From the NCBI RefSeq assembly GCF_032884065.1, contig NC_088863.1, positions 59,338,628-59,402,627 on the forward strand: a stretch of 64,000 nucleotides of DNA. The letters run 5' to 3'. This DNA comes from Artemia franciscana. Taxonomy: Eukaryota > Arthropoda > Branchiopoda > Anostraca > Artemiidae. This document shows positions 23,690 through 35,006 of the stretch, one piece after another. Both the position numbers and the translations under genes were made by a program. The notes beneath the pieces are model-generated. The model had not been told where the DNA came from. It ran no database searches and was given only the letters and a program-made list of their open reading frames with translations. The number at the start of each line of letters is the position of its first letter. The first letter of the stretch is position 1.

Positions 23690-25790
23690 ACCTTGTGTCT
23701 CCAGCTTGACCCTCTTTATACTGTGTGTGTTGTACAGTAGTATAACCTGAAACCTTGAACCTTGGGTGCATCCAACAAAACCAAGAGAATTGGAGACTTT
23801 GGAAAATTTGGAGGCTATTTTAAAATAAATCAAATCCAGTTTATCAAAAAGGTGGATCTGCAATATCTCAAGAATGGCTGAGGATATTAAGTTGAAACTT
23901 TCAGGAAATGTTGAAGGGGGTATTTTAGTGTGGTTGGACTGCTGCCAGTTTCCCTCCCATGCTCTAGCTGCCTTCCATCCAGAAATATTCAATTGAAATT
24001 CTGAAATAGCCATTTTGTTTAAAAGAGTCTTGGGAAATGGCAGCTTGCCTTGAGATGTGTTATAAGTTCAGGGAATCTAATGGTATTAAAATCATTGATG
24101 TTGTGTCCGAGATCAGTCTAGGAGCCTGCCGTCCAGGATCACTTCTGTTTAAGGATTGATAAATCTTAATCAAATATTGTATATAAGATTCAGCACTGGC
24201 AAAAGCTGTGGTCATGCCCAAGCTTTGTTCATTTTTAAGCCTAAACTATGTACAGTAAGACTTCCATTATTTGGCCAGTGCCTAGTCTTGGACAGAAATT
24301 CTTAATAAAAAGTATCTTTCCTATACATAAATAATAGGCTCCCAATGATCCACATTAAGCATACAGGTTTAAACACTTGGGATTACTAGTTAGTGCTAAG
24401 CTAGTTGGGATTGACCAACCATAATCTTGGAAACTTTCTAGGGGTGAAAGTTAAGAATAGCACCTTTCCAGATGGACACATGCTAGAACAAAAAGATAAA
24501 TTTTTGAATTGCTTATTTTATATTCATTTTTATGGCTCTAGCAATCCATCTCCTGCCTCTCTCCCACCACTGGCATAGAGCCATAGATTATACAAAGAAC
24601 TAAAGTAAAAACATTGCAATTCCTATTTCATAACATGCACCATATTTGCATTAATCAGGTCATCATCTTTTCTTCTATTATCATTTGCATTCTAAATTAA
24701 GCTTATTATGGGTGCTCCACTTTGCTGTGTAAGGAGTTTAATTAACTAAGAACCCATATAGGCAAGTGTATATTTCTCTGAGAAGTCCTAATGGGAGGTG
24801 ATCACTTGGGAATATTTCATTAGATTTGAAATGTTTTGCTTGTAACTTTATTATACTTTAGACTTACTGATGATAATTTTTGCATAGACATGGACACTTC
24901 TGTTTGACTATTCTATTTTGGTCTAGGTTAGTAAGGTCAAAGCCTTGTTCAAGTGCTTATTTGTTTCAATTGCTATAGCAGGAAAACACCTTTTTTCACA
25001 AAATAAAACCCCTTAATACATTATAGCATTTTTAATTCAATATTCAGCATAATTGTTCAGGCTAAACTAGATGTGTTTAAGTCTATTTGAAGTGACTAGG
25101 CTAGTTTTATTACAGATTAATTATGGGGAAAACTGCAAATAAATTTAAGTTATTATTAGGGCTATAAATAGTGTTGATAGCACAATAGTGTATAGCTAGA
25201 ACAATGACAATTATGGTTGAAAAGACCCATGAAATAAGAAATTTTATGGTACATTTTTAATTTCATGTTTATTCTGTACATAGCCTAAGGCTACAAAGAG
25301 GAAGAGGGGTTGGGAGGAATTAGCAAAAACATAATCAAAACCATGAAAAAGAGCACAAATTTTGTAAACTAAAACATCTCTCTTCTTATTCTAGCATTTC
25401 CTCTTTTAGAGAGCAACTATTCTTAAACTTTTCTCTTCTGGTTTTTACAACATATGAATCTAGATAAATGTTAGCTTTACAGCCTAACCTATTTAAACAT
25501 AATTATAAAATAATAAACCATAGCACTTTTCTTAGTTTATATATATATTAAAGATTGACTATGTCTTTGCTCTAAATGTGTTGTTCTACCTTTATGATCC
25601 TATGTCCATGATTAGGTCTAATTGTTGCTTTTCAGTATAATTGAAATTGTGAGATGTTGTATAAGTGTTTTATTTTAACTATACTTAGGTATATTTCATT
25701 GGCATTAAACCAATTTCACATTTTGAGCATCATAGCTACATCAGATAAGTACTGGTTTTGCTTTTATAACCTAAACATTTTAACAGTCAT
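23690..25790. other. Canopy intron 1 continuation, no gene seen
   Basis: AT-rich DNA. The ORFs at 23687-24013 and 25654-25845 contain no recognised domain. No splice-bounded coding block was found on either strand. Confidence 0.5.
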
Positions 25791-25794
25791 CAGA

Positions 25795-26430
25795 GATCAG
25801 TGCCCTCTAGAAGGAGGAAGAGTAGAGATAGGCACTTCAAAATAGCTTCCCATGACATACTTAGTGTATACATCTAGACTATCCCTGAAAGTTTCATTCT
25901 CCTAACTTAACTCCTTTCCAAGATAGAAAAAGTTGTTAAACTAGAATTTTTTTACATGGTGAAATTCTAGCCTACTTTAACTATTTTTGGCTACCTTGGA
26001 TGGGGGTTAGCTTATGAAAATGAAACTTTCAAGGATAGGTATACAAACTAAAGTATATCCCAGGAAGGTATTTTGAAGTAACTAGCTATACTCTTTCTCC
26101 CTCTGAAGGGCCATGACCTTTAAAATCTTTCTTTTATCAAAGTGACACCTAGCAAACAGATTTTCTGCTTAATTGGAGCAGGCCTACAATAAAACTGTTT
26201 TCAACTTTGCTTATCCTAATTTCTGAGGTTTCAAAGATCCCCAATTAATGAGGTTTCAAAGATCCACAAATACATTTCATAAATGTTCTAAAAAACCCAA
26301 TTACATGACTTAAAATTCTACTCAATGCAACAGGAATTGCATTTTCAGAACTAAAACCAGAGAAAAAGCAACTGATAACCAAAAATTAACATAAATGATG
26401 TTTTGTCAAAATTTCAGTAGGTTTAGCTAT
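25795..26430. mobile_element. Palindromic MITE-like family, two half-copies
   Basis: 25795-25960 matches the right end and 25961-26430 the left part of the element seen complete at 27395-28024. Shared blocks include CCCTCTAGA.GGA, TGAAAGTTTCATT, ATGAAACTTTCA, CCCAGGAAGGTATTTTGAAG and AGCAACTGATA. The left part is interrupted at about 26430 by the next element. Confidence 0.65.
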
Positions 26431-26456
26431 TTTTTTCATTTTTTGCATACTTAATA

Positions 26457-27104
26457 TATTAATTTTTGGTATTAATGGAACATTTTTTTGGGTCATGAAA
26501 CTATTGTTAATAGATGCATTTTGACTTTTTGAACATCTTTTCTCTCTTGCAAAACTACCACAAACTCACTGTTATGGAGTTATTCCAGCCCAAATATTCT
26601 TGTATTTATACATATAGAATTGCAATCATTTCTATTTTTGTTGATCAGAAATTTGAAATTGCTAACATTTTACGACCAAAATAAATTGTAGCTATATTTT
26701 ATTTAAGTATTTAGTTTGTATTTTGGTTTGGTTCATGCAAATAAATTTAGGCTACATATTTGCACTTTAAGGAGGTGGGGGTAAAGCATGGCAAATATTA
26801 AATACAGCAATGGTTAGTTTACATATTTAATATATGCTATGCTTTACCTCAAAATTTCTTGAATAAGTTTTAAAGATTTTATAATTATTCAATAGCAACA
26901 ATAGTGTAATAAATCTTACAGAAAACAGAAAAGGTTGCAATTCTATATGTATAAATACAAGAATATTTGGGCTGGAATAACTACATAATGGTGAGTTTGC
27001 AGTAGTTTTGCAAGAGAGAAAAGATGTTCAAAAAGTCAAAATGCATCTATTAACAATAGCTTCATGACCCAAAAAAATTGTTCTGGTAATACCAAATTTA
27101 CCAG
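26457..27104. mobile_element. Palindromic MITE, long member of the GGTCAATGTTGG family
   Basis: Arms 26467-26635 and 26935-27095 are inverted copies, with blocks TGGGTCATGAAACTATTGTT, AATAGATGCATTTTGAC, AACATCTTTTCTCTCTTGCA and TTATACATATAGAATTGCAA. The inner part folds again (GGTAAAGCAT.GC / GC.ATGCTTTACC at about 26784-26848). The ends are GGTATTA/TAATACC type, as in the better-preserved copy at 40989-41341. GTTTAGC flanks it at 26421-26427 and 27104-27110. This suggests a target duplication inside the older element at 25961, although some extra bases remain at the left edge. Confidence 0.7.
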
Positions 27105-27394
27105 TTTAGCCTCAGAACATGTCAGGTAGGCAAATTTTTAAGACTTAGAAATCAGAAGGGCATTAACATGGAAGCTTGGTAATACCTTCCTGGAGCCTGG
27201 TTTTGGCCCTGGACTCACTACCAAAAGTTTTTTTCCTAAAATAACCCCTTTCCAAGATAGCTAAAATTGGCTGAAGTAAAACTTTACCAGCAATAGCTTC
27301 CCATAGGCCTACCAGGTTTTTGGCCCTGGATTCATTACTGGAAGTTTCATATTTATAACCTAAATACTTTTGAAGAACCCCAAAAGAAACTTTG

Positions 27395-28024
27395 GCAAAA
27401 TTCTAGTTAATTTGACTTCTAGCTATCTCAGAAAGGGTTTAGGTTAGGAAAATGAAACTTTCAGGGGTGAATCTACAGACTTAAGTATGTCCCAGGAAGG
27501 TATTTTGAAGCAACTACCTCTACTCCTTCTCCCTCTAGAGGGCTCTGACTTTTGATGACCTTTAAAAATATGTGTCTTATAAAAGTGAAACCTTGCAAAA
27601 TAGATCTTCTGCTTATTTGAAGTAGAACAAAATTGTTTTCAGCTTCATAACTTTGCTCAATTCTATTTTATAAGGTTTTAAAGATATGCAAACACATTTC
27701 CTAAATTTCAAAAAAAACATTGATATGGCTCAAAATTCTAGTCAAATAAAAAAAAATTACATTTTCAGACCTAAAGGCAGAGAAAAAGCAACTAGTATCC
27801 TAACTGAAAATTAAGGTAAAATGTTGTTTTGTCAAAATTTTAATAGGTATAGACCTGTCATGTAGGCAAATTTCAGGGCCCTCTAGAGGGAGAAGGAGTG
27901 GAGGTGGGTACTTTAGAATACCTTCCCAGGATAAACTTCAGCCTGTAGACCCATCTGTGAAAGTTTCATTTTCCTAACCTAAACCCCTTCTGAGAGAGCG
28001 AGAAGTCAATTAACTAGAATTTTA
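27395..28024. mobile_element. Palindromic MITE-like element, complete copy
   Basis: Inverted termini of about 150 bp: TTCTAGTTAATTTGACTTCT at the left and, inverted, AGAAGTCAATTAACTAGAA at the right. Next comes AGGTTAGGAAAATGAAACTT / AAGTTTCATTTTCCTAACCT, and finally CCCTCTAGAGGGC near both inner ends. The total is about 630 bp with no coding sequence. A near-identical copy lies at 56445-57071. Confidence 0.8.
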
Positions 28025-28183
28025 CCGTGACTTTTCATAATTTTACTGGAAAAATTACCCAAACTAATGCCTAATAGGTTAATAATCTTTGTCTAGGCTA
28101 TGTCGCCTAGACCAAAAGCCTAGGAGCCATCAGACAGGAAGTTACTTTGTACAATTTCATATAAAAAGCATTGGGTTCCAAAC

Positions 28184-28280
28184 CTTCACATTTTGTGGCA
28201 AATTTGACCCCGTCTTCGTCATCCTTGCAATTTACGAAGAATGGCATAAAAAAAAACATGTAAATAAGACTCGAATCCAT
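28184..28280 (-). CDS. CNPY3: Canopy-3-like gene, coding exon 1 (start codon, signal peptide)
   Basis: ATG at 28280-28278 opens 32 codons plus one base. The N-terminus is hydrophobic (LIYMFFFMPFFV, about residues 5-16) and looks like a signal peptide, as expected for an ER lumen protein. An acidic KDDEDG stretch and then KFATKCE follow; the last base plus exon 2 completes CEVCK, the first Cys-x-x-Cys of the family. An in-frame TGA lies upstream (about 28321), which supports this start; internal ATGs at residues 8 and 12 are alternatives. The donor reads G|GTTTGG, a weak site. The exon was found by searching for a KCE-coding end with the required phase. Exon 2 lies 17 kb away, with the foldback elements, hAT relic and non-LTR element between them. 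Confidence 0.75.
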
Positions 28281-28395
28281 GATTTGAAATTCTACGCTTA
28301 AATGCGCTAAGCTTGACTGTCAGACGTAATCCCTGTGCCTTTTTTCAAAATCCTCACGATTTCAGCTATGACAAAAAAGAAGAAATTGTATTACG

Positions 28396-28492
28396 AAAGT
28401 GCTACAAATTGTAGCACGTACTACAGTGCTAAAAATCGTAGCAAATGCTACAAATGATGAAATAGTGCTAAAATAGTACTTTAGTGCTAAAG
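28396..28492. promoter_or_regulatory. Cluster of GTGCTA/TAGCAC motifs upstream of Canopy start
   Basis: Within about 100 bp there are seven GTGCTA-like words in both orientations (GTGCTACAA, TTGTAGCAC, AGTGCTAAA three times, CGTAGCAAA, ATGCTACAA). One pair forms a near-perfect palindrome, GTGCTACAA-A-TTGTAGCAC. The cluster lies 116-212 nt upstream of the Canopy ATG on the minus strand. It could be a regulatory array or a decayed microrepeat; function is inference only. Confidence 0.3.
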
Positions 28493-28499
28493 CAAGACA

Positions 28500-30755
28500 A
28501 AGGTTTGCTCCTAATATAGCTCTACTTTTACCTTGCTTGCTTACAATTGGTTCACCCCACTCTGCTTTTATGGAAAAATAGCCATTTTATATGATCCGCC
28601 AAATTTCCACTGTTTATAGCTGCAGGTTTATACGTCATAATGCTGAAATAGTTATATTTTTTTATTATTTCTAGAACTTAATCTGGCTTATTCCCATGGA
28701 TATGATGGTCAATATTAATATCAGCCACATGCCAAAGACATACAATATATCTGGATAATTGTCACATAAAAATCATAGTTGTGTAGCTGCCTAAGATACA
28801 GATAAAGGCTAAGATCAGGGTAAAATCACACAAACAAACTTATCAACCACGAGAGATTACTGTCAACATTTTGGTAAAACTACTAAAAAAAAAGAATTAA
28901 AATTGCTCTTATTTAAGTTGTATTCATGTAAATTGAACCAACTATGACAAAATAAAGAACTGGAAAGCATATAAGAAGCATATGATTTAAAATATACATT
29001 CCACATTAGGAGGTAGAGAAGTAAGGGTAAAACGTAATAGGTGTGCGGTCAAAATGTGTTAACTACAATTATTCTCCATTTAATGAAGTGAAACTTTGGT
29101 TTTAATCCTTTTCAACAGCCAAAGATGGGAAAAATATATTCACTTTAGTGGTTCATAAAGGGTTTTAAATTGATTTTATGATTAAATATTGGAAAAAAAC
29201 ATGTGAAGAGGTATCAAGTGACATTATCGCCTAATTACTATCCCAGTAAGGGAAGTGTTTTCAAATTTACCTGCACATATTTAAGTTACTCATTTTATTT
29301 GCATGTTCACGATCAGCTTTTGCATTTTGACAATTTATTCCCATTTCATCTCTAATGGTCTTGTATAACCTTAGGCTTTATAAGAAAGTAACATAATAAT
29401 TGATGAAAGCTGATTCAAAAAGATTACGATAGAAAAAAAATTCATTGATAATTGTTGAATAATGTAAAGCAAGAATTCCATTGTTTTTGTATCATTTGTC
29501 TTTTTTATATGGCTTAGGGCTATATGAGATGAGGACCAGGGTTGCAGCTTGGGTTTTGAGTTTGCGAGGGGGAACATGAAACATGTACCAGCAGATGCAG
29601 ACACACAGCCTAATTTAAACAAAACACACAAGCTAAATTCCAATGTATTGGCACTGTGAGCTGACACCTTGGAACTTTTGCGTAGAATCCCCTTTTCCCT
29701 TATCTGAAGCCCAGGATAAAGCTCGGGATGAATTATCAAAAATACAAATAAAAGCATGAATTTAACGATACAATTTTCAATCTACATGTGTGTCTTTTTG
29801 TTCTAGCTAGATATAAAATATTTGTTCTGTGTCTTGTTCTGAAGAGGCTCAGATTGTATATATATATATATCTTCATTTTCTGTTTTATGTTTCTTTTTA
29901 TCTGGTTTTAGTCTTGAAAAAGTAATTTCTGTTAATTGAGTAGAGCTTTGTCATAACAAAGGGGTTTTCTAAATTTTGGAAATCTACTTGCAGATTTTTG
30001 AAACCTCATAGTTTTAAAGCTGAAAACAGTTTTCTTGCACTTCGTTAAAGCGTAAGACCTATGTTGCAAGGTTTCACTTTTCTAATACAAAGATTTCCAA
30101 AGATCAGTTCTCTTCAAAGAGAGAATCGTTAGAGGTAGGTACTCAAATATGGTTTTTCATGAGAGACTTGAGTCTGTAGATCCATTCCAGAAAGTTTCAT
30201 TTTCGTAATCTAAATCCTTTCCAAGAAAGCAAAAGTAGCTAAACTAGAATTTTACCATGAATTTATTGCCTATAAGTTCGATAAATTTGATGGGCTAAAT
30301 ATTTGCACATAAGGGGAGATAGGAGTAAAGACTATTTCCAATGCAAATGAATGTTGTGTTTGGCTTCAATGTTATATTATGATTATACAGGTATATCTAT
30401 CTTTTAACTAGGCCTATTTCATTAATGAATTGATGTGAAAATTTACTGTTAATTCAATCCCTTCCCACTGATGGATGATTATATAAGATCCAGCTCATAA
30501 ATTCTTCATTACTTTTTGCTGTAAATCACTTTCAAACCCAAGAAACATAGACCTGTATAATTTAGGATGATAAAATATTTGAAAAGAGGGAGGGTGAAGT
30601 AGAGTATTTTTAGGAATGTTATAGGTAAGTATTTTAGTATTTGTACTGTTGTTTTCAAAATTTTATTGTGTTTCATTTTAAATATACCTAACTGTTGGCT
30701 CACCTATTAATGACACTTTTATGCCATCTCACTATACTACAAGTAATAATAATTT
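28500..30755. other. Intergenic stretch, no gene seen
   Basis: AT-rich sequence upstream of the Canopy start. It includes a short AT microsatellite (about 29858-29870) and a truncated copy of the palindromic MITE family at about 29920-30275. The ORF at 29371-29757 (minus) shows no recognisable domain. Confidence 0.5.
29920..30275. mobile_element. Truncated, diverged copy of the palindromic MITE-like family
   Basis: GAAAGTTTCATTTTCGTAAT, AAATCCTTTCCAAGA and TAAACTAGAATTTTACC match the right terminus of the 27395-28024 element. CAAGGTTTCACTTTT and GCTGAAAACAGTTTT match its interior in inverted orientation. Confidence 0.6.
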
Positions 30756-30760
30756 ATTGT

Positions 30761-30955
30761 TGTAGCATCCTGCTGGGCATGCTTGCTTATTAGTTTAGTG
30801 TTGCTTTGTTATGTGCTTATATTGTTGTAGCAGCCTGCTGAAATTGGTTGCTTATCAGATTAATGTTGCTTTTGTTATGTGCTTATGTTGTTATATTTAC
30901 AGGTGCTTGGGTCTTAATAAAGAGCTAAATCAACTTGAGACATAGGAACTCTACA
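30761..30955 (+). repeat. Left LTR
   Basis: Starts TGTAGCATCC and ends GGAACTCTACA; contains AATAAA at 30916-30921. The LTR itself holds an internal duplication of about 65 bp: TGTAGCATCCTGCTG and TGTAGCAGCCTGCTG each lead into a GTTGCTTT-TTATGTGCTTAT block. Confidence 0.95.
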
Positions 30956-30972
30956 TGGTGTCAGAAGAGGGA
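30956..30972 (+). other. Primer-binding site of the LTR element
   Basis: TGGTGTCAGAAGAGGGA immediately follows the left LTR. The TGGTGTCAGAAG form is common in Mag-like gypsy elements. Confidence 0.75.
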
Positions 30973-30987
30973 TCTTGAACAGCAAAG

Positions 30988-33900
30988 ATGGATGGAGGTG
31001 CCCCTCCAGCAATCAACTGGGAATCTGAAAATCTTGATGAAGAATGGTCAAAGTTTGAAGAACATGCAAGACATATGTTTCTAGGCCCTCTTTCTGGTAA
31101 ATTGGAGAAGATTCAGTGTGCCTATCTACTTATATGGATTGGTGAAAAAGGAAGAGACATCTTTAAAACTTTTGACATTGAAGCAGACGATGCAAATAAA
31201 ATCGAGCCTTACCTTCTGAAATTTCGTGAGTATGCTGCTCCAAAGAAGAACAAAGTATTTGCCAGATATATCTTCCAGAAACGTGACCAGCGTGATGGAG
31301 AGACACTTGAGAAATACATCACAGAGCTGAAGTTGCTAGTCAAGCCATGCGAATACCATGATCCAAACGAGATGACCAGAGACAAAATCGTCTGCGGAAT
31401 CAGAAATCCAAGAATACGAGAAAAACTTCTAGCTGACGGCAACAGCCTAACACTTGAAAGAGCAGTAGAAGTTTGTAGGATCTATGAGACGACCCAAGCA
31501 CAGCTGAAATCATTTCACAACAATTCCCACCATCCCCCAATCAAACAGGAAGTGGATGTAGTATACAGGAAACAACCAAAACCAGCAGACGCAAGACCAA
31601 GAACAAAAGGCACAGAGTGCTACTTCTGTGGAGGAATCTATGGCCCTGGACACAGCTGTCCTGCCAAAGGGAAAACATGCTCAAAGTGCAGAAAATTAAA
31701 CCACTTTGCAAAAGTCTGCCGCAGCAAAGTCGTGACTGCTATCGAAAATGACGAACAGAGCCGAATAGCAGAAACTGCTGAAGAAGATGAAATAATGCTA
31801 TATGCTGCAAAGCAAGATGGGAGTAAGGATGAGGCGTTTGTTCCACTGAAGATCAACAATCAGACTACTGTAAGCTTCAAAATCGATACTGGTGCTCAGG
31901 CAAACATCATACCAAAACACTACTTTGATCTCCTTGCTCCAAAACCACTCATACAGCCAACAAAGCAAAAACTCACCAGTTACTGTGGCTCAACGATCCC
32001 AACAGCTGGAACCTGCCTCCTGTCATGCAGCTATAATGGAGCTCCTGAACAGAAACATAGGTTTTTCATAGCTGGAGGAAATTCTGTTCCTATCCTCGGA
32101 TTCAAGTCTAGCAAAAACATGAACCTGGTGAAACTTTTCCTGAATATAGATGCCTCAGATGACAGCAAATCAACGCCAGATTTGGGGCCACTCCTTGAAC
32201 AGTACAAAGAGCTGTTCTCTGGCATTGGGAAAATACAAGGCAAGTGCGAGGTTCACCTCAAGGAAGGAGTTGTGCCGACAGCATATCCTGCCAGAAAAAT
32301 GCCTATTGCAATGCGTGAGAAATTGAAACAAGATTTGAACAGATTGGAAAGCTTGGGGATAATAGAAAAGGTGGAAGAGCCTACGGAATGGATCAACTCG
32401 ATGGTGCTAGTTGAAAAGAAGGATGGCGGTGTGAGAATTTGTATTGGTCCAGTAGACCTGAACAAAGCCATCAAGCGCCCTCATTACCCAATCCCGACTT
32501 TTGAAGATGCCATTGCTGATTTGAGTGGTGCGAAATATTTCTCAAAGCTTGATGCCACCTCAGGGTACTGGTCGCTTGTGCTCTCAAAATCAGCTTCAGA
32601 CCTCACGACCTTTAATACAATTTATGGCAGATACCGTTGGAGGAGATATCCCTTTGGGCTGATATCTGCCCAGGGCAAGTTCCAGCGGAAGATGGAAGAG
32701 ATATTTCAAGGTCTGAAAGGTCTTAAAATACTTGTCGATGACCTACTTATCTATGGAGCCACACGAGAAGAGCACAATAGAAGACTTACGGACGTGCTCG
32801 AAAGAGCAAGACAGAAGGGGGTGAAATTTAATAGATCAAAGTGCCAGAGTGCAGTCCAATCAGTCTGCCACTTCGGCCACATCATCAGCAATGCTGGCAT
32901 CAAACCAGACACCAAGAAACTCCGTGCTATCAACGAGATGCCTACTCCAAAATCGAAGGAGGAACTGCAGACTCTCCTTGGAATGCTAAACTTTTTCTCA
33001 AGGTACATCCCAAACCTGGCAACACAGAACCAACCATTAAGGGATCTGATTAAAGCTAACGAGTTCGAATGGAAAGAGCTCCACACTACATGTCTCAACC
33101 AGCTCAAAGAGTCCATAGTAACCAGCCTGGATTTCTTTGACAGCTCCAGCCCAACCCTTGAGCTCGAAGTTGACGCCTCAAAACATGGACTAGGGGAACA
33201 AATATCCGCGAATGGCAAAATCTTTGCTTACGCATCAAGATCGCTGAGTAAATCCGAACAGAACTACTCACAGCTAGAAAAGGAACTCTTTGCCATAGTC
33301 TATGGCTGCCGTCATTACCACCACTATCTATACGGAAGGAAAGTACAAGTCATCACGGATCATCGACCACTCGAATCTATGCTAATCAAACCCCTCCATA
33401 CAGCACCACCAAGGATTCAACGCCTGATGATGTACATACAGCCGTATGACTTGGCTTTCAAGCACCAAGCCGGTACGGAAATCCCTGTTGCAGATGCACT
33501 CTCAAGACTACATCTTCCAGACATTGATGAAGAATTACACAAAGAGATCGAAATCTTTCTACATTCGTTTGTAAAATCCATACCCGCCACGGGCAGCAGA
33601 CTGGAGGAGATCAAACAGGAGACCTTGACAGATCACGAACTCCAAGTGCTGAAGAGGGTCATCTTGGAGGGATGGCCTGACAACAAGAGACAATGCCCAA
33701 ACACCATAGTCCAATACTGGAGCATTCGCCAAGATCTCTCAACGCATGATGACCTGATCTTCAAAGGTTCAAGAATTGTCATTCCTACCAGTTTACGAGA
33801 CAACGTCTTAAAGGGACTACATTTCACTCATTTGGACACTGAAAAAACCAAGCAAAGAGCCCGAATGATTATTTACTGGCCAGGTATCGGAAAAGACATT

Positions 33901-34977
33901 GAAAGGTTTATCCAAAGATGTGATGCCTGCACTCAAACGATGTCGAACAATCAAAAAGAGCCAATGATTCCCACGCCGATCCCGTCACTACTATGGCAGT
34001 ATGTGGGATGTGATTTGTTTGAATAGAATGGGAAGCAGTATGCAATAACGGTCGACTATTACAGCCACTATTTTGAGGTGGACAACCTAACCTCCGCCAC
34101 CACTTTTCATGTGGTTACAAAACTCAAAGGACACTTTGCTCGCCATGGAATACCAGCAATTCTCACTTCTGATAACGGGCCACAGTTCAGTTTCAGCGAA
34201 TTCAGGCTATTCACAGAAAACTGGGGCATTGAACATCAAACGTCTAGCCCTTATCACCCCACAGCAAACGGGCTCGTCGAGAAATGCGTGCAAACCTGTA
34301 AGAGAATCTTGAACAAGTCCAAGATCAGTTCACAGGACCCATACATCAGTATCCTAGAATACCGGAACACGCCCGTAGACGGTATGGCTTCACCAGCCCA
34401 GCTGCTCATGAGCCGACAGCTGCGATCAGTCCTCCCTGTCACGCAGAATCATCTAGAGAAGAACATCGTGTCCAAAGCAAGCTTTCAGAAACACAGAGAG
34501 AAATCAAGAGTGCGACAAAAGGAGTACAACGACAGGACCGCTAAATCCCTACCCAAAATTCAGGTAGGGTCAAGAGTGAGTGTCCAAATGACACCCAGCA
34601 GTCCTAGGAAGAGAGGAACCATTGTCGAAGTGTGCCCACAGCCGCGATCCTACACAATTGCTACTGACGACGGATCAACGCTCCGACGCAACAGGGTCAG
34701 ACTCTCCCATTGGAATTCAGACGAAGCAATCCACTCAAAACAAGACTACCAAAATGTAGAAACCACCCAACCGTCCGAGTTGGTACCCAGAGTCAGCCCG
34801 GTTGAGCGTCCAGCCTCACCCAGCCTGGTAGCCCTCCCCGAACACATTGGAAATATTGTCAATGTCCCTACTAGCGTTGTAACACAGCAACAAACAAAAC
34901 CATTCCTGGACAGAGGCGGAGTGACGCAAACAAGATTGGGTAGAACAATAATTAAACCCACCAGGTTAAACTTATAG
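30988..34977 (+). CDS. Gag-Pol polyprotein of Mag-like LTR element, interrupted by one in-frame TAG
   Basis: A single frame runs from ATG 30988 to TAG at 34024-34026 (1012 codons) and continues in the same frame to TAG 34975-34977. The region before about residue 210 is a gag domain. Zinc knuckles follow at about 211-245 (CYFCGG and CSKCRKLNHFAKVC). The aspartic protease motif DTGAQ is at 300-304. Reverse transcriptase spans about 430-610, with LVDD at 582-585. RNase H lies at about 725-800 (EVDASKHGLG, DHRPLE). The integrase has an HHCC finger at about 945-982 (LHFTHLD, CDAC), the first catalytic Asp at residue 1009, the second at 34171 and the Glu at 34279. All catalytic residues are visible. 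The TAG lies inside the integrase core, three codons after its first catalytic Asp. It may be a nonsense mutation in this copy; read-through is less likely. Confidence 0.92.
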
Positions 34978-35006
34978 AGACAATAGCACGCTCAGAAGAA
35001 GGAAGA

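Noticed and set aside
23687-24013. 108-codon minus-strand ORF
   Set aside because: No family resemblance and no splice or poly(A) support; the region looks intronic.
28250-28325. tRNA-like segment on the minus strand (TTAGCGCATTTAAG and GGATTCGAGTC)
   Set aside because: The spacing between the two boxes is too short for a tRNA, the arms do not pair, and the sequence is better explained as the 5' UTR and start of Canopy exon 1.
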